45,852 bases of DNA. It comes from Nitrospiraceae bacterium (GTDB taxonomy: Bacteria > Nitrospirota > Nitrospiria > Nitrospirales > Nitrospiraceae). Both the position numbers and the translations under genes were made by a program. Shown here one piece after another: positions 44,676 through 45,852 of this stretch; within the stretch, counting starts at the first letter, position 1, and each line of letters starts with the position of its first letter. The notes under the pieces are model-generated. The model was not told the DNA's origin. It did not search any database and saw nothing but the letters and a program-made list of their open reading frames with translations. The DNA lies in the NCBI GenBank assembly GCA_035623075.1, contig DASPUC010000038.1:1-45852 (forward strand). The letters are read 5' to 3'.

Positions 44676-44678
44676 GGC

Positions 44679-45305
44679 CTATCCCTTTTTCGACTTGCGC
44701 ACGACGACGAGCCCATTGGCCGCTCCCGGAACCGCCCCCCTCACGAAGAGAAGGTTCTCACCCGGTCTCGACTCGATCACCTTCAAGCGCTGGGCCGTCA
44801 CTCGCTCAGCACCCATGTGCCCCGGCAACGTCTTTCCCTTCCAGACCCGTGAAGGGAACGAACTGGACCCGATCGATCCAGGAGCCCGGTGAAACATCGA
44901 GCCGTGTGACTCGGGACCACCGGCGTAGTGATGCCGCTTGACCACGCCCTGAAAACCCTTCCCCTTGGACACGCCGATCACATCGACCCAATCGCCCTTT
45001 TTGAAAATATCGACCTTCACCGATTGGCCTACCGCAACATCGCCAACCTTCTTGAACTCGCGAAGCACGCGACTCGCTGGCGCCTCATGTTTCTTGAGAT
45101 GGCCTAGCTCAGCCTTCGACAGCTTGCGGTCCTTTACCTCATCGAATGAAAGCTGAACCGCTTCATAGCCGTCGCGCTCTTTAGTCTTGAGCGTCACCAC
45201 GCGGCAAGGACCGGCCTCGATGACTGTCACGGGAGTCAGCTGACTTTCATCGAAAATCTGCGTCATCCCGAGTTTTCTTCCTAAAAGCCCGTTTGTCATG
45301 TTCAT
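44679..45305 (-). CDS. rplC: Large ribosomal subunit protein uL3
   Basis: 208 residues; start at the first or third Met (MNMTNGLLGRKLGMTQIFDE). WVDVIGVSKGKGFQGVVKRH and GSIGSSSFPSRVWKGKTLPG are diagnostic. Three bases separate it from rplD. Confidence 0.97.
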   Translation of the reverse strand: MNMTNGLLGRKLGMTQIFDESQLTPVTVIEAGPCRVVTLKTKERDGYEAVQLSFDEVKDRKLSKAELGHLKKHEAPASRVLREFKKVGDVAVGQSVKVDIFKKGDWVDVIGVSKGKGFQGVVKRHHYAGGPESHGSMFHRAPGSIGSSSFPSRVWKGKTLPGHMGAERVTAQRLKVIESRPGENLLFVRGAVPGAANGLVVVRKSKKG

Positions 45306-45369
45306 CCAGTCCTAAGTGCTGAGTTGTGAGGGCTGAGACATCCGTCATCCGGATCTCCGCACTTAGCAC
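45306..45369 (-). repeat. TGCTGAG/TGCTAAG-type intergenic repeat between rpsJ and rplC
   Basis: The spacer has AGTGCTAAGTGC at one end and CAGCACTTAG at the other, so CTAAGTGC can pair with GCACTTAG across about 45 bases. Its units resemble the AGCTGA-type blocks at 4693 and 42511. It probably survives in the operon because it contains no T-run to terminate transcription. Confidence 0.55.
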
Positions 45370-45684
45370 TCATAACTTTATTTCCACATCCACACCCGCC
45401 GCCAAATTCAACTTCATCAATGAATCCATCGTTTCCGGCGTCGCGTCCATGATGTCCATCATGCGCTTGTGTGTTCTGATTTCGAACTGCTCTCTGGATT
45501 TTTTATCTGCATGCGTCGCGCGTTGAACCGTAAACCGCTCGACTCTCGTCGGCAGGGGAATTGGCCCGACGACCTTTGCTCCACTGCGACGCACCGTCTC
45601 GACAATTTCGGCAACCGATTGATCAAGGATTCGATAATCAAATCCCCGCAATCTGATTCTGATGCGCTGTTCTACCTTGACCAT
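45370..45684 (-). CDS. rpsJ: Small ribosomal subunit protein uS10
   Basis: 104 residues. [20 protein letters not shown] and [18 protein letters not shown] are diagnostic. It is first of the S10 genes, 28 bp after tuf. In enterobacteria uS10 (NusE) also joins antitermination complexes. Confidence 0.98.
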   Translation of the reverse strand: MVKVEQRIRIRLRGFDYRILDQSVAEIVETVRRSGAKVVGPIPLPTRVERFTVQRATHADKKSREQFEIRTHKRMMDIMDATPETMDSLMKLNLAAGVDVEIKL

Positions 45685-45712
45685 TCAGTCCTCTACCTCT
45701 CGATATGTCGAG

Positions 45713-45852
45713 TTACGCCAGGATTTCGGTGACGACGCCGGAGCCGACAGTCTTGCCGCCCTCGCGCACCGCAAACCGCAACCCCTGATCCATCGCGATC
45801 GGGCTGATCAACTCCGCCGTCACACTCACATTGTCCCCCGGCATCACCATCT
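45713..45852 (-). CDS. tuf: Elongation factor Tu, C-terminal end (cut by window edge)
   Basis: The last 45 or so codons read [20 protein letters not shown] and then [20 protein letters not shown], the unmistakable EF-Tu C-terminus, followed by TAA at 45715-45713. Domain III only. It precedes rpsJ in the usual str-S10 order. Confidence 0.96.
   Translation of the reverse strand, partial: MVMPGDNVSVTAELISPIAMDQGLRFAVREGGKTVGSGVVTEILA

Noticed and set aside
1-45852. CRISPR array, tRNA, rRNA or insertion sequence
   Set aside because: No regularly spaced direct repeats, no tRNA/rRNA signatures and no transposase reading frame were seen in any part of the window.

Overview
The window comes from a chromosome of about 55-57% GC with bacterial gene structure. 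It most probably belongs to a nitrifying Nitrospira. The case rests on a urease operon next to both an ABC urea transporter (urtABCDE) and a channel-type urea transporter, two outer-membrane porins flanking the urt genes, a type IV pilus pilMNOPQ operon, and small secreted proteins and lipoproteins of the kind seen in that phylum. No rRNA, tRNA, CRISPR array or intact mobile element was seen. The genus call is inference from gene content, not from a search.

Region 1 (1-11.7 kb) handles urea. ureA-ureB-ureC (ureC cut by the window edge) run leftward from a compact promoter region, and a UT-family urea channel runs rightward from the same region. A long leftward series follows: an FmdC-like porin, urtA, urtB, urtC, urtD, urtE and a second porin. 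Together these would move urea across the outer membrane (porins), across the inner membrane (ABC system at low urea, UT channel at higher urea) and to urease.

Region 2 (11.7-17.9 kb) is accessory and rearranged. It holds a lipoprotein-like gene, twin genes for small secreted repeat proteins, a short lipoprotein gene, an adhesin-E-like gene, two gene remnants and a gene for a GAF-GAF-ANTAR RNA-binding regulator. The main observation of this report is here. Two 5' leaders, one before the FmdC-like porin and urt genes (minus strand, 11.6-11.7 kb) and one before the short lipoprotein gene (plus strand, 14.7-14.8 kb), each carry two hairpins with six-base loops having A at position 1 and G at position 4. 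In each, the second hairpin overlaps a strong intrinsic terminator. That is the architecture of ANTAR antitermination targets. I infer that the regulator encoded at 16.65-17.92 kb acts on these leaders, which would place urea uptake under transcription antitermination. The lipoprotein/ANTAR gene pair also appears duplicated, with opposite members of the pair lost in each copy.

Region 3 (17.9-29.9 kb) holds aroB, pilQ-pilP-pilO-pilN-pilM, rapZ, hpf, rpoN, lptB, lptA and lptC, all leftward. It combines shikimate synthesis, type IV pilus assembly, sigma-54 and ribosome hibernation functions, and LPS export.

Region 4 (30-45.9 kb) is the long S10-spc-alpha ribosomal cluster in the usual bacterial order, from the 3' end of tuf through rpsJ to rplQ, with secY, adk, map, infA and rpoA in their usual places. 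Several junctions in otherwise tight operons hold short degenerate AGCTGA/TGCTGAG- or CGTTAA-type intergenic repeats.
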